Notes: a model not told the origin generated them from the letters alone. A DNA stretch of 64,000 bases from Calditrichota bacterium (GCA_013112635.1 JABFGF010000002.1:558001-622000), one strand, 5' to 3'. Shown: positions 16,398 to 26,245, counted from the stretch's first letter. Numbers and translations are program-made.

Positions 16398-17876
16398 CTA
16401 GGAGTTTTGGTTATTTAGCCCACGTGCTTTTAAAACGAGTTTGGATTTTAAGTCGTGTAGATTCTTTTCAAGACCAACCGGGTATTGATGCGGGTTAACA
16501 AAACGTTTTATTCCCCGATGAAAAGATTGAAGTTCTTTTTGTGCAAATTTGCGAATCGAATGAATATCCGGAGAATCGTAAACGCATTCCCCATTTTTAA
16601 AAACCGGTATTAATAAATCTTTATGGGAAGCTGTATTATCAAACTTTTTTCTACGTGTAAAATCTATAGGGTCAACAATGGTGCAGTCTTCTGTAATTCC
16701 AAGACGAGTATCATAAATAGCATCGCCCACGTATTCTCCATAATCACTATAACGGCGTACCTGTAGAATACCTGGGTTTGAAACTTTTATTGCCTGCTCT
16801 GATAATTTTAATTTATAACTCCACTGATTATTATTTTTAAGCGCCGATAGTTTGTACACGCCGCCAAGGGCCGGCTGGTCGTAAGCTGTAACAAGCTTTG
16901 TCCCTACGCCCCAGACATTTATTTTGGCCCCCTGGTCCTTCAGGCTTTGAATAATGTTTTCATCCAGGTCATTGCTGGCATAGATATTTGCCTTTTCAAA
17001 ACCGGCATCATCCAGCATTTTGCGTGCTTCAATACTCAGATAGGCAAGGTCACCTGAATCAAGCCGGATGCCAAGCATTTCATGGCCTTCATTTCGCAAT
17101 TTTCGACCCATTTCAATGGCGTTTTTAATGCCTTCAATTGTATCATAAGTATCAACAAGAAATACACAATTTTTGGGCATTGCTTTAGCATACGCTTCAA
17201 AAGATTCCATCTCAGAATCAAAAGTCATAATCCAGCTATGTGCATGCGTACCTTTCACAGGAATATCGTAAACTTTACCGGCCAAAACATTTGATGTCGC
17301 AGCACAACCACCTATATATGCCGCCCGGCTAACAGCCAATCCACCGTCTATTCCATGTGCGCGTCGTAAACCAAATTCTAAAACAGGTTCGCCCTGCGTA
17401 GATATACAAACCCGAGCTGCTTTTGTGGCAATTAATGACTGGAAGTTAACCAGATTGAGTAAAGGCGTTTCAAGAAGTTGAGCCTGAATAATGGGGCCGC
17501 GAATTCTTAAAAGCGGTTCATGCGGAAAAACAACCGTCCCCTCAGGGATGGCATCAATTTCACAGGTGCATTTTAAGTTGGTTAAATAATTAAGGAAAGC
17601 TTTTTCAAAAACGGGTGATCCATCTTCTTCTGATAATGTTGCCAGATAAGCGATATCGTCTTCAGAAAATTTAAAATTCTGCATGTAATCAATTACATTG
17701 GCCAATCCTGCAGCAATGGTAAATCCACCATTAAATGGATTCTTACGAAAATAAAGGCCAAAAACACTTTCTGTTTCGGCTTTGCCCGATTTCCAAAAAC
17801 CATAAGCCATATTTAGTTGGTAATAATCGGTAAGCAAAGAAAGCGATGTTTTGTATAGCGACTTTAGTGTGTTCAT
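16398..17876 (-). CDS. pncB: nicotinate phosphoribosyltransferase
   Basis: Enzyme of the NAD salvage (Preiss-Handler) pathway that joins nicotinate and PRPP, with ATP hydrolysis, to nicotinate mononucleotide. The 492-residue protein has the family N-terminus LLTDYYQLNMAYGFWKSG, the substrate-binding FGLRRAHG, the GTHAHSW segment, and the barrel segment GIRLDSGDL. A Gly-rich IYASNDLDE motif and LGGVYKL follow. Length and order match the NAPRTase family of Gram-negative and human type. It begins 11 bases after the desaturase stop on the same strand, so the two genes are probably one operon. Confidence 0.95.
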   Translation of the reverse strand: MNTLKSLYKTSLSLLTDYYQLNMAYGFWKSGKAETESVFGLYFRKNPFNGGFTIAAGLANVIDYMQNFKFSEDDIAYLATLSEEDGSPVFEKAFLNYLTNLKCTCEIDAIPEGTVVFPHEPLLRIRGPIIQAQLLETPLLNLVNFQSLIATKAARVCISTQGEPVLEFGLRRAHGIDGGLAVSRAAYIGGCAATSNVLAGKVYDIPVKGTHAHSWIMTFDSEMESFEAYAKAMPKNCVFLVDTYDTIEGIKNAIEMGRKLRNEGHEMLGIRLDSGDLAYLSIEARKMLDDAGFEKANIYASNDLDENIIQSLKDQGAKINVWGVGTKLVTAYDQPALGGVYKLSALKNNNQWSYKLKLSEQAIKVSNPGILQVRRYSDYGEYVGDAIYDTRLGITEDCTIVDPIDFTRRKKFDNTASHKDLLIPVFKNGECVYDSPDIHSIRKFAQKELQSFHRGIKRFVNPHQYPVGLEKNLHDLKSKLVLKARGLNNQNS

Positions 17877-17887
17877 CTTTTTTATAG

Positions 17888-18976
17888 CTATTTTGATTGA
17901 ACAGCAACAGGTTTTTTACCCATTGTATAAAGCCATTTCCAATGTATCATAATTGCTTTAAAAATATTGGAATATGAAGTGTACTGGATATTAAAATCTT
18001 TACAAGCATTACTTACAATTTTGCTTATTTTGCGGTAATGTACGTGGCTTATCTTTGCAAACAAATGGTGTTCGATTTGAAAATTTAGGCCACCGAGATA
18101 CCAGTTGGCTAACCGGCTTTTGGGCGAAAAGTTTGCTGTGGTTTCAACCTGATGAACAGCCCATTCATTTTCAATGGCGCCGCTTTTTTCGTCAACAACA
18201 GGGAAATCATTTTCTTCAACTGTATGGGCAAGTTGGAATACAATCGAAAAAGTGAAACCTAAAATCAGATGTACAAGAATAAATCCACCAATAACGTAAA
18301 GAACCGGATTAAAAAACATTGGAATTACCAACGTGTATAAAAAGTAAAAAACCTTGGCCATAAAAAACATGGTCGTTTCGCCGGCAGTTGGTTTTGGCAT
18401 TTTGTAGGGGCCAATGTGTCCGCTAAAGAATTTCTGAAAATCCGTAAATGTAATCATGGAAAGTGTGAGCAAACTATACATTGGAAATGCATAAAGAAAC
18501 TGTAATCTGTGCCAAGGCCGCCATTTCTCATTCGGGCTTAAACGAAGCAATCCACCGGAGTCTAAATCCGTATCCATCCCGGCAATATTTGTATAGGTAT
18601 GATGCAGAATATTATGCTTATGGTACCACAACCTCTGGCTACCACCAATCAAATCCAAAGTATAACCAAGCGTTTTATTAAGCTTTCTATTTTTCGAAAA
18701 ACTGCCGTGAACACTGTCGTGCATAATATTAAAACCGATCAATGCAAATCCCTGTGCCAGAACAAAAGCGGATGCAATAGCCATTATCCAGGAGCTTGTA
18801 AAAAAAACAAGTAATATATATGATGTAATCACCATAGCAATTATTATTGTGCCTTTAAGAAAAATTCTCCAGCCACCTGTCTGAGTAATTTTGTTTTCTG
18901 TAAAATAATCATTCACCCTGGTTTTTAACTCTTTGTAAAAGCCGATCTGTTTTGTAAAACTTATCTTCTCACTCAT
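17888..18976 (-). CDS. membrane fatty acid desaturase (acyl-lipid/front-end type)
   Basis: A 362-residue integral membrane di-iron desaturase. The three His boxes are HDSVH (86-90), HNILHHTYTN (from 121) and QIEHH (300-304). The QxxHH third box is typical of front-end (delta-5/6-like) or acyl-lipid desaturases; no cytochrome b5 domain is fused, as usual for bacterial forms. Four hydrophobic segments surround the boxes (about 42-85 and 205-250). It would introduce a double bond into membrane acyl chains with ferredoxin or another electron donor and would affect membrane fluidity. The product's regiospecificity cannot be read from sequence. It is the first gene of a likely operon with pncB. Confidence 0.92.
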   Translation of the reverse strand: MSEKISFTKQIGFYKELKTRVNDYFTENKITQTGGWRIFLKGTIIIAMVITSYILLVFFTSSWIMAIASAFVLAQGFALIGFNIMHDSVHGSFSKNRKLNKTLGYTLDLIGGSQRLWYHKHNILHHTYTNIAGMDTDLDSGGLLRLSPNEKWRPWHRLQFLYAFPMYSLLTLSMITFTDFQKFFSGHIGPYKMPKPTAGETTMFFMAKVFYFLYTLVIPMFFNPVLYVIGGFILVHLILGFTFSIVFQLAHTVEENDFPVVDEKSGAIENEWAVHQVETTANFSPKSRLANWYLGGLNFQIEHHLFAKISHVHYRKISKIVSNACKDFNIQYTSYSNIFKAIMIHWKWLYTMGKKPVAVQSK

Positions 18977-19073
18977 TCTTTCCCCCTAACAAAAATAGAT
19001 TCCTTTACTAAAGTGTCTGTTAAATATATGGAATTTATGACAAAAATTGTATTCTATATATTTAATAAGTTTA

Positions 19074-20423
19074 TTAATTATTCTCTCTTGCTTCATAAAC
19101 ATCCGTATCCATAAAAAACTGATACCAGGCAAACCAGTATGCAAGATGCCCTGGGTAACGATTAAGCTTTTTAGAATGATCGTCTGTTACCAGACTGTCT
19201 TCATAAACTTTCCAGTTTTTCCCGGATTGGTCCTTTAGAACGCCTTCCATTGTCATCGAAAAATATTGATCTTCAGCTTGATAAACGCGAACGGTTAATT
19301 CGTCTTCATTTCCAATGAAAACAAAGTTAATCCCGCCAAATGAATCCTGAATTAACTGATTTTCCTCAAAAAGTTTTATAGGATAGGCCTTGGATTTTCC
19401 TTTAACGTGAATACCATAAACCCATTCTTTTGCCTCCAATTTATAATCCCGCCAGGAGATTGGAAACATGGTTCTAGGGCTTCGAAAGTAAGCATTGTAA
19501 GGACCGCCAAAACGACCGTAATTCCTTGTATGCCCCGTGTTAATATCTAAGACGAGTGTTTTGGGATGTTTTGTTTTCCATTCTTGCCAGCTTGTTCTAA
19601 CAATGGGATAGGTTTTTAGTTTTACATCCTGCTGGGCCATTAAACCTGTTACCGGTTTACCTTCAAAAGCCGACCATAATGAATTTGTTTGGCGATCGTA
19701 CATTAATTTATTGCTGCGGTATAATAATCCCGAAGAACCAAAAGTAAAAACACGCCCATCAACTTTTGTATCAAACGGTATTGCAGCACCGCATAATGTG
19801 CAATAAGATATCGAAACGCTTTTTCCACCAATTTCTATGTTGATCATTTCATGCCAGTTAAAAATACGCAGTGGATAAGCATGAAACTCTCCGTTTACTG
19901 CCAAACCAAAAACAGATTCATTATCATCAACATAGCTTGCAGCCTCTGCCTTAATCATCAATGGATTATCTAAAGCCGGGATACCATCTTTTTCTGCGCC
20001 ACCCCAAACAATTTCATCCCAGCGAATATGGCTTGGAAAACGTGGATTTAAAAATGAACTGAATTGGGGATCGACAGTGCTTAACATAAAACGTTTAAAA
20101 TTCATGTAATCTAAACTGTTCTTTATATCCTGCTGCCCTAACCACTCCATCCATTTTGGCCATTTTTTGTCGAACCTTCTGTGGGTCAGCTTTTTCAATT
20201 GCTCAAATGACTCGTCAGACAATTTTTTGAAATACAACACGTCAATAAAAGCTGCAGCTAAGGAGATATCATGCTTTTCGGCCAACGCTATTGCCGCAGT
20301 CAGTTGAGCATCCTCATCAGGATTAAGCAGGCTCATCATTAGTTTTAGATTTTCACTTTCCTGTGCACATAAATTTATTGAAGAAAGAAAAGTGAGTGTC
20401 ATTATTTGAATTAATCTAATCAT
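19074..20423 (-). CDS. secreted DUF3179-domain protein
   Basis: A 449-residue exported protein (signal MIRLIQIMTLTFLSSINLCAQ). The central and C-terminal parts match DUF3179: FGLAVNGEFHAYPLRIFNWHEMIN, the conserved SYCTLCGAAIPF Cys pair, FGSSGLLYRSNKLMYDRQTNSLWS and a final KAYPIKLFEE block. The Cys pair could form a disulfide or bind metal; the family's function is unknown. The N-terminal 130 residues are helical (IALAEKHDISLAAAF). It is flanked by the desaturase and the M28 peptidase on the same strand, but a terminator upstream separates it from the peptidase. Confidence 0.88.
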   Translation of the reverse strand: MIRLIQIMTLTFLSSINLCAQESENLKLMMSLLNPDEDAQLTAAIALAEKHDISLAAAFIDVLYFKKLSDESFEQLKKLTHRRFDKKWPKWMEWLGQQDIKNSLDYMNFKRFMLSTVDPQFSSFLNPRFPSHIRWDEIVWGGAEKDGIPALDNPLMIKAEAASYVDDNESVFGLAVNGEFHAYPLRIFNWHEMINIEIGGKSVSISYCTLCGAAIPFDTKVDGRVFTFGSSGLLYRSNKLMYDRQTNSLWSAFEGKPVTGLMAQQDVKLKTYPIVRTSWQEWKTKHPKTLVLDINTGHTRNYGRFGGPYNAYFRSPRTMFPISWRDYKLEAKEWVYGIHVKGKSKAYPIKLFEENQLIQDSFGGINFVFIGNEDELTVRVYQAEDQYFSMTMEGVLKDQSGKNWKVYEDSLVTDDHSKKLNRYPGHLAYWFAWYQFFMDTDVYEARENN

Positions 20424-20486
20424 AACGCCTGTTGGTTTGTTTTAAAGAAAATACCTATAAAATATTACAAGGATAAAACAAAGAGT

Positions 20487-20519
20487 TAAAAAAAGAAAAT
20501 GCCCGGCGTAACCGGGCAT
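20487..20519 (-). terminator. intrinsic terminator of the M28 peptidase gene
   Basis: On the minus strand: perfect 8-bp stem ATGCCCGG/CCGGGCAT (20519-20499) with a 5-base loop, followed by TTTC and seven T's down to 20487. It lies 25 bases past the stop of the peptidase gene. Confidence 0.9.
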
Positions 20520-20543
20520 CTCATTAAAATTATTACATTTGGC

Positions 20544-22121
20544 TTATTGCGTTGGACTGTTTTGTTCTTCTTTCTTTTTATTTGTTCCTGTAATTTTAGC
20601 ATTGTCAACAATCAGCTTATGATCCAGGTTTGCAACTTTTAAAGCAATCTGACTAGCCAGCCTGGCAACTTTATCTAGTTTTGGGAAATTGATTTTTTCG
20701 ACATCATCTGTCGGCTTGTGGTAATCAGGATGGCCATCGATTGTAAAGAAAACAACAGGTACCCCCTTCTTTGCAAAAGCCCAATGATCACTTCGGTAAT
20801 ATATTCTTGATTTGTGGTTTTCATCATCAAGGGTATAATCAAAAACGAAATTTGCCGACTCTTTGTTAGCTTCTTCTACAATGTCAAAAAACTCACTACT
20901 TATCATACCTGAACCAACAGCAAAAATAGTATCTGTACTACCCCGGCCAACCATATCCATATTTATATTTACAATTACATCATCAAATCTTTCAAAATGA
21001 TTTGTGAAATAATAAGCCCCTAATAACCCTTTTTCTTCAGCTGCATGGAAAACATAAACGATTGGACGTTTGTTTGATTTTGTTGCAGACATTTGACGTG
21101 CGCTTTCTAAAATGGCAACTGTCCCGGAGCCATTATCATCTGCCCCATTATAAACTTTGCCCCCTTTTATTCCTTCATGATCGTAATGTGCCCCAACAGT
21201 TACAAGCTCATTATCCAATGATTTGTCGTTACCATCAACTATACCAACAACATTGCGGGCGTTAACTATTTTTGACTCTTTTTTTATCTCCATCGAGACG
21301 GATCCTAAGTTCATACCAGGTTTTATATATCCTGCTTTTAGCGTATCATATAATTGGGTATATGTTATGTTTCCCAGGTTGAACAAGTCTTTAATTGCTA
21401 CACTATCCAACCAAGCAGCGCTAATTGCTTCTTCATTTTCCTCCCGTATGCGACCTATTCTTTCCTTTGAGAAATATTTACTGTACCGTTCCCATCGCTT
21501 CATGTAATATGTACTTGAGAGGATAAAAACCGCTACAGCGCCTTTCTTTTTGGCCCATTTTGTTTTTGTAGTTGATCGCCCCCAATGTTTGTTACCCATT
21601 CTTTTTTTAAATTCCTCATCGCCTTCAGGAACACCGGAAAGACAGACGACGGTCTTACCTTTCACATCTATTCCCGCATAGTCATCATAATTTGAAATAG
21701 AATCTGTAACTCCATATTTTAGATAAACCATTTGAGAATTATCAATTGTTTTTCCAGCCAAAATCGGCACAAAATTATCTATAAAAGTTAGTGACTTCTC
21801 TTTTTTATTATTATAAAGAACCAATTTAGAGCTTGGTTGAAAACGTTGGCTTTGAAGATCAAAATTTTGAAAATATGTACCATCATCACCAAAAGGTTTT
21901 ACGCCATATTGTTTTAGTTGGCTGGCAATATATTGTGCAGCAATTCGTGCTCCTCGTTTTGTTGTTTCGCGACCCTCCAATTCATCGGAGGCAAGAAACT
22001 CTAAATTGGATCTTAAAAGAGTTTGACTATCCTTTGTCAGCTCATTCATAGTTTTTTGTTTATGTGTTTGACTACAACCCACAATCATAGCAGTTAAAAC
22101 AATCAGTTTAATTATCTGCAT
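20544..22121 (-). CDS. M28-family zinc aminopeptidase, lipoprotein
   Basis: A 525-residue lipoprotein (TAMIVGC, lipidated Cys16) that should face the periplasm or outer surface. N-terminal M28-associated segment (LRSNLEFLASDELEGRETTKRGA), an inserted PA-type domain at about 110-250 and the catalytic domain with zinc ligands in TVGAHYDHEG, YNGADDNGSG, VFHAAEEKGLLG (catalytic Glu-Glu), NINMDMVGRG and a C-terminal HPDYHKPTDD His. It would remove N-terminal residues from peptides. The C-terminal tail is polar (TNKKKEEQNSPTQ). Own terminator downstream; divergent from the EamA transporter gene. Confidence 0.92.
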   Translation of the reverse strand: MQIIKLIVLTAMIVGCSQTHKQKTMNELTKDSQTLLRSNLEFLASDELEGRETTKRGARIAAQYIASQLKQYGVKPFGDDGTYFQNFDLQSQRFQPSSKLVLYNNKKEKSLTFIDNFVPILAGKTIDNSQMVYLKYGVTDSISNYDDYAGIDVKGKTVVCLSGVPEGDEEFKKRMGNKHWGRSTTKTKWAKKKGAVAVFILSSTYYMKRWERYSKYFSKERIGRIREENEEAISAAWLDSVAIKDLFNLGNITYTQLYDTLKAGYIKPGMNLGSVSMEIKKESKIVNARNVVGIVDGNDKSLDNELVTVGAHYDHEGIKGGKVYNGADDNGSGTVAILESARQMSATKSNKRPIVYVFHAAEEKGLLGAYYFTNHFERFDDVIVNINMDMVGRGSTDTIFAVGSGMISSEFFDIVEEANKESANFVFDYTLDDENHKSRIYYRSDHWAFAKKGVPVVFFTIDGHPDYHKPTDDVEKINFPKLDKVARLASQIALKVANLDHKLIVDNAKITGTNKKKEEQNSPTQ

Positions 22122-22251
22122 CCTTTTTTCCCTTCAAAAAAGTTAGACCCCAAATAACCCAAAATCTTTATCTACAATGAGCACGAATTTATTTTCAGGA
22201 TAATTGATTTTACAGTAATTTAAAAATTCATAAGAATAAACCAAATTATCA

Positions 22252-23148
22252 ATGAATAGATTTGCCCCACTTTTTGTAGTTTTTGCCGCCTCACTTTGGG
22301 GCATCGACGGAATTTTATTACGACCAAACCTATATACGCTACCCGTTCCTCTTGTTGTTTTTTTAGAAAGCACAATAATTGTTCTGGTTTTGTCGCTATT
22401 TTTTGTTCGCTCCTATAAATCATTTTTTAGTTTAAAACGAAACGACTGGCTTGCTTTTTTTGGCGTAGCCATAATGGGTGGCGCTATTGGAACCATGTCC
22501 ATTACAAAAGCTTTGTTTTATGTAAATTTTGTAAACCTATCCATTGTTGTGTTAATCCAAAAACTGCAACCGGCTTTCGCGATTATGCTGGCTTCATTAA
22601 TTCTTAAAGAAACCCCACCCAAAAAATTTTACGGATGGGCTGCACTGGCAATTACCGGCGCTTATTTTATGACATTTGGTTTAACGTTTCCTGAAATTAG
22701 TTTTGAAAACAAAACAGCTTTGGCAGCAGGATTTGCTTTGCTGGCAACATTAGGTTTTGCCTCTTCTACTGTTTTAAGCAAACGGGCTTTAAAAAATTTA
22801 GAATTCAATAATGCGACCTATCTTCGTTTTTTAAGTACTGCAATTGTAATGCTGATAATTGTCCTATCTACGGGAAATATTTCTGCAGTCTCTCAGGTAT
22901 CAACAAATCAATGGTTAATTTTTATTTCCATCGCCTTTTTAACAGGTGGTCCAGGTATTTTTCTTTATTATTATGGATTGAAACATATCAAAGCTTCAGT
23001 TGCTACAATCGCAGAATTAGCTTTTCCTATAACGGCAGTATTATTAGAGTTTTTTATCAGGGGAAATATTTTAGGTCCGGTTCAGTGGATTGGCCTGGTC
23101 GTTTTGTTTTACAGCATTCTTAAAGTTACCCGGCTGGAAAAAGGTTAA
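22252..23148 (+). CDS. EamA-family (DMT superfamily) transporter
   Basis: A 298-residue inner-membrane protein with ten predicted helices arranged as two EamA repeats (about 5-140 and 155-293). Family landmarks are AASLWGIDGILLRP at the start, LIQKLQPAFAIMLASLILKE at the end of repeat 1, and YYYGLKHIKASVATIAELAFPITAVLLEF near the end of repeat 2. Members export metabolites or take up nutrients; the substrate cannot be assigned. It is divergent from the M28 peptidase gene (130-base spacer) and overlaps the stop of the next, convergent gene (23145-23148). Confidence 0.88.
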   Translation: MNRFAPLFVVFAASLWGIDGILLRPNLYTLPVPLVVFLESTIIVLVLSLFFVRSYKSFFSLKRNDWLAFFGVAIMGGAIGTMSITKALFYVNFVNLSIVVLIQKLQPAFAIMLASLILKETPPKKFYGWAALAITGAYFMTFGLTFPEISFENKTALAAGFALLATLGFASSTVLSKRALKNLEFNNATYLRFLSTAIVMLIIVLSTGNISAVSQVSTNQWLIFISIAFLTGGPGIFLYYYGLKHIKASVATIAELAFPITAVLLEFFIRGNILGPVQWIGLVVLFYSILKVTRLEKG

Positions 23149-23528
23149 ACTTTTGTAGCCGAAACTGAATTAACCATCAACGATATTCTACCAAAATCTT
23201 TTTCCAATTCTTTTGCCGCTTCTTTTCGCTGCTTCTTAAATTGACCTTCTAAACGAAGTTGGGTTGATATAATACTTCTTAAAAGTAATTCTACAAACTT
23301 CTGTTGATTTTGAAGTTTATCAGCCATTGACTCCAAATCATTTTCAAGTTTATTTTTAACATCTGGGTTATCCAATTGGCCAAAAATTTCCTTGTTGTCT
23401 GTAAAGAGAAGAGAGATTGATTTTATAAAATCGGGCAGACTTTTTTTATGAGTTTTTGCCAACGCAGAAAGTTGGGCATATTCGTCATCCGTAACACGAA
23501 AGGTTATACTTTTTTCCTTAAAAGCCAT
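23145..23528 (-). CDS. ribbon-helix-helix-like protein with coiled coil
   Basis: A 127-residue protein. The first 45 residues, ITFRVTDDEYAQLSALAKTH and SLPDFIKS, have the beta-strand plus two-helix pattern of ribbon-helix-helix (CopG/Arc/MobC-like) DNA-binding proteins. The rest is strongly helical and charged (NKLENDLESMADKLQNQQKF), predicted coiled coil. It could be a DNA-binding regulator or a relic mobilisation accessory protein; no relaxase or toxin gene is adjacent. Its stop overlaps the stop of the convergent EamA gene. Confidence 0.65.
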   Translation of the reverse strand: MAFKEKSITFRVTDDEYAQLSALAKTHKKSLPDFIKSISLLFTDNKEIFGQLDNPDVKNKLENDLESMADKLQNQQKFVELLLRSIISTQLRLEGQFKKQRKEAAKELEKDFGRISLMVNSVSATKV

Positions 23529-23721
23529 GATTGTGAAGGTGGTTTAATGAAACTTCTGTAAGATATCGGTTGCTAACTAAAAAACCAAAGAAAAAAAATA
23601 AAAGTCTTCGATTCTATCAGATCAGAAACAGATCGAAGGATTTCAATTGTCCTTTTTATTGTTTCACTGTATCTTTAAAAATCAAACCTGTAAACACACC
23701 TTTCATACTTGGAGGCTAATT

Positions 23722-26106
23722 ATGATCAAAGCCATTTATAAACCAATCCTGCTATTATTGTTTTTATGTACAAGTCTGGCAAATGCTCAAAACATTGCCC
23801 GCTGGCATACCTCGATGGGAGATTTTGAAGTGGAGCTGCGCGAAAAAATTGTTCCGATTACAGCTAATAATTTTATGGATCTGGCAAATGCTCAGTTTTA
23901 TGACAGCCTAATTTTCCACAGGGTGATTGTCAATTTTGTAATTCAGGATGGCGATCCACTCGGAACAGGTGAAGGCGGGCCAGGATACACCATCCCAGAT
24001 GAATTTCATCCTGATTTGCGCCATGTTACAGGTGCGGTTTCCATGGCTAATGCCGGCCCTAATACAGGAGGATCTCAATATTTTGTAACTCTAACACCTC
24101 AACACCACCTGGATGATGTACACTCAATTTTTGGAAATGTTATTAAAGGAATGGATATTGTACAGGATATAGGGCATGTTGATACGGACGAGAACGATCG
24201 TCCTAAAGTGCCGGTTGTAATAGATAGCATCCGAATTTTGGGGGTGATTTATCCGCACATCGAAATCATTTCGACCAACATAGTTGAAGACCCGGACAAT
24301 TCGGACGGTGATGGAATAATCAACCCATTGGAAAGTGCCCAACTTCATTTCACTTTGAAAAACTGGCAGCACTGGGCTAACTCTAAGAACTTATCTGTTC
24401 GGCTTTCATCCGATGATCAGAGAGTGACCATTGATTCCCCACCAATCGAACTGGGTACTGTTATTAATGGTGATTCTGTCTCATCAGGTGAAAAACCTTT
24501 AAATTTTACAATCAACACAAACGAGGCTTTTGACACTGAATTAAAACTTATTATTTCTTCTGGTTCACCGCACAACACAAATTATGAAACCGAGTATAGT
24601 ATAAATTTTTCTGTTTCCCTTACCCAAGCTGGATTTCCGTTTAACACAACTTCCCGTTCTTCTGCTATAATTATAGATATAGATAAAAACGGTTATAATG
24701 AAATCATTTTTGGTGATTATCGCGGAAACATCCATGCCTTGAACGGTGAGGGAGAAAATGCCCTGGATAGTTTTCCTGTTGAAACCAGCGGAAGTATCCG
24801 CACAGCATTGGCAGCAGGAAACTTAGACGCGGATGATGCTTGGGAAATTGTTGCCGTTAATACAGTAAACAAAAATATCACGCTTGTAGATGATAATGGT
24901 AACATTCTGTTCAATTATAATAGTGAGAAATCCCTGCAAACTAATGCAATGATAGCTGATGTTGATTTTAATGGTAGCAATGAGATCATCGTAGTTTCAA
25001 ATTCCGGTGATATTTTTGTTTTAAATTCTGATGGATCTGATTATCCGGGATTTCCTGTTTTTGATCTTGGTACAAAAGTCGTCTCAGCACCTGCCATTGC
25101 AGATTTAAATGGCGATGACTTTTTGGATGTCATTTTTGTCAGCACAAAAGATGGTGGCTCTTTGCATGCTATTTCCACTAAAAATGGAAATGAATTACCC
25201 GGTTGGCCCTACATGACCGGAAGCAATTCATACAGCGGACCGACCGTTTCCGACATCGATAAAAACACAACTGTAGAAGTATTGGTTGGTTTGGATAATG
25301 GGCACCTGGCAATTGTCAACCATGATGGTACTGAAAAATTGAACATCGATCTTGGCTCAAAAATTGAACCTGGTATTTTGGTTTATGATATAATCGGTGA
25401 TGGTGAAAATGAAATAATTGCACTTGACGGAAATGGAGACCTTCACCTTTTGGATTCAACGGGAACTGAGTTTTCCGGATTCCCGATACCACTAGGAACA
25501 ACAACAAAAGCAACACCAATCCTGGCAGATTTGAACAACAATGGTTTTATGGACATCATTTTTGGTGATGAAAATGGCTTTGTTCAGGTTGTCGATTTGG
25601 ACTCTGCTGTACAAAATTTTCCATATAAGCTTGGTAAGGAAGTCCGTAATTCAGCTGTAATTGGCAACCTTGATGATGATGCAGATGCAGAACTTGGATT
25701 TGTGACATTTGGAAAATTATATGTAATGGATTACAAGCTTGCTGCTGTTCCGGGCTGGTCTATGTTTAAAGGCAATCCACAGCGTACTGGTAACCCGGAA
25801 GGCATTTTGACAGATATAAAAGTTGTTGACAATATTGTCCCAAAAACAACCCAGCTACACAATGCCTATCCCAACCCGTTTAACCCAACGACAACAATTG
25901 AATACCAGCTTGAAACCGGCACAAAAGTAAAGCTGGAAATTTTTGATATGTTGGGCCGTAAATTAAAAACCTTGGTAAATGCACAGCAAAAATCAGGAAC
26001 ATACAAAGTTACTTTTAGCGCGCCTTATTTTTCATCGGGCATTTATTATTACCGCTTGTCTACAAAAAATTTCCAAAAAACAAAAAAACTTTTATTGCTT
26101 AAGTAA
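23722..26106 (+). CDS. secreted cyclophilin / FG-GAP propeller fusion with T9SS sorting domain
   Basis: From ATG 23722 (GGAGG 6 bases upstream) the protein has 794 residues. Signal peptide (PILLLLFLCTSLANAQ). Residues about 27-180 are a cyclophilin-type prolyl isomerase: TSMGDFEVEL, the catalytic SLIFHRVIVNFVIQDGDP, TGAVSMANAGPNTGGSQYF and VHSIFGNV. A calcium-binding-like DPDNSDGDGIINPLE segment leads to a beta-sandwich, then FG-GAP/VCBS propeller blades (IADVDFNGSNEIIVVS, ADLNGDDFLDVIFV and others). The last 80 residues are a type A sorting domain (NAYPNPFNPTTTIEYQL ... SGIYYYRLS). It should be exported by Sec, then T9SS to the cell surface. An isomerase fused to a secreted propeller is unusual. 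Confidence 0.9.
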   Translation: MIKAIYKPILLLLFLCTSLANAQNIARWHTSMGDFEVELREKIVPITANNFMDLANAQFYDSLIFHRVIVNFVIQDGDPLGTGEGGPGYTIPDEFHPDLRHVTGAVSMANAGPNTGGSQYFVTLTPQHHLDDVHSIFGNVIKGMDIVQDIGHVDTDENDRPKVPVVIDSIRILGVIYPHIEIISTNIVEDPDNSDGDGIINPLESAQLHFTLKNWQHWANSKNLSVRLSSDDQRVTIDSPPIELGTVINGDSVSSGEKPLNFTINTNEAFDTELKLIISSGSPHNTNYETEYSINFSVSLTQAGFPFNTTSRSSAIIIDIDKNGYNEIIFGDYRGNIHALNGEGENALDSFPVETSGSIRTALAAGNLDADDAWEIVAVNTVNKNITLVDDNGNILFNYNSEKSLQTNAMIADVDFNGSNEIIVVSNSGDIFVLNSDGSDYPGFPVFDLGTKVVSAPAIADLNGDDFLDVIFVSTKDGGSLHAISTKNGNELPGWPYMTGSNSYSGPTVSDIDKNTTVEVLVGLDNGHLAIVNHDGTEKLNIDLGSKIEPGILVYDIIGDGENEIIALDGNGDLHLLDSTGTEFSGFPIPLGTTTKATPILADLNNNGFMDIIFGDENGFVQVVDLDSAVQNFPYKLGKEVRNSAVIGNLDDDADAELGFVTFGKLYVMDYKLAAVPGWSMFKGNPQRTGNPEGILTDIKVVDNIVPKTTQLHNAYPNPFNPTTTIEYQLETGTKVKLEIFDMLGRKLKTLVNAQQKSGTYKVTFSAPYFSSGIYYYRLSTKNFQKTKKLLLLK

Positions 26107-26148
26107 GGATTAATCTACCCAACATTTTGCGTTAAATTTTACATTAAT

Positions 26149-26176
26149 AAGGTGGTCTAATAGGCCACCTTTTTTA
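26149..26176 (+). terminator. intrinsic terminator after the cyclophilin fusion gene
   Basis: Nine-pair stem AAGGTGGTC/GGCCACCTT (26149-26171, one G-U pair, loop TAATA) followed by a T-run to 26176. It separates the cyclophilin gene from the TonB receptor gene. Confidence 0.9.
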
Positions 26177-26245
26177 TTTGGAAATTTTTGCAACTATTCA
26201 ATTTTGAGATCGTTGCATCTGTTCTAAAAACAAAAATGGAAAAAA

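Noticed and set aside
13000-17000. Prophage around the holin and endolysin
   Set aside because: Flanking genes are chromosomal (MFS transporter, CDGSH protein, nicotinate phosphoribosyltransferase); no integrase, terminase, capsid or tail genes and no att-like repeats seen.
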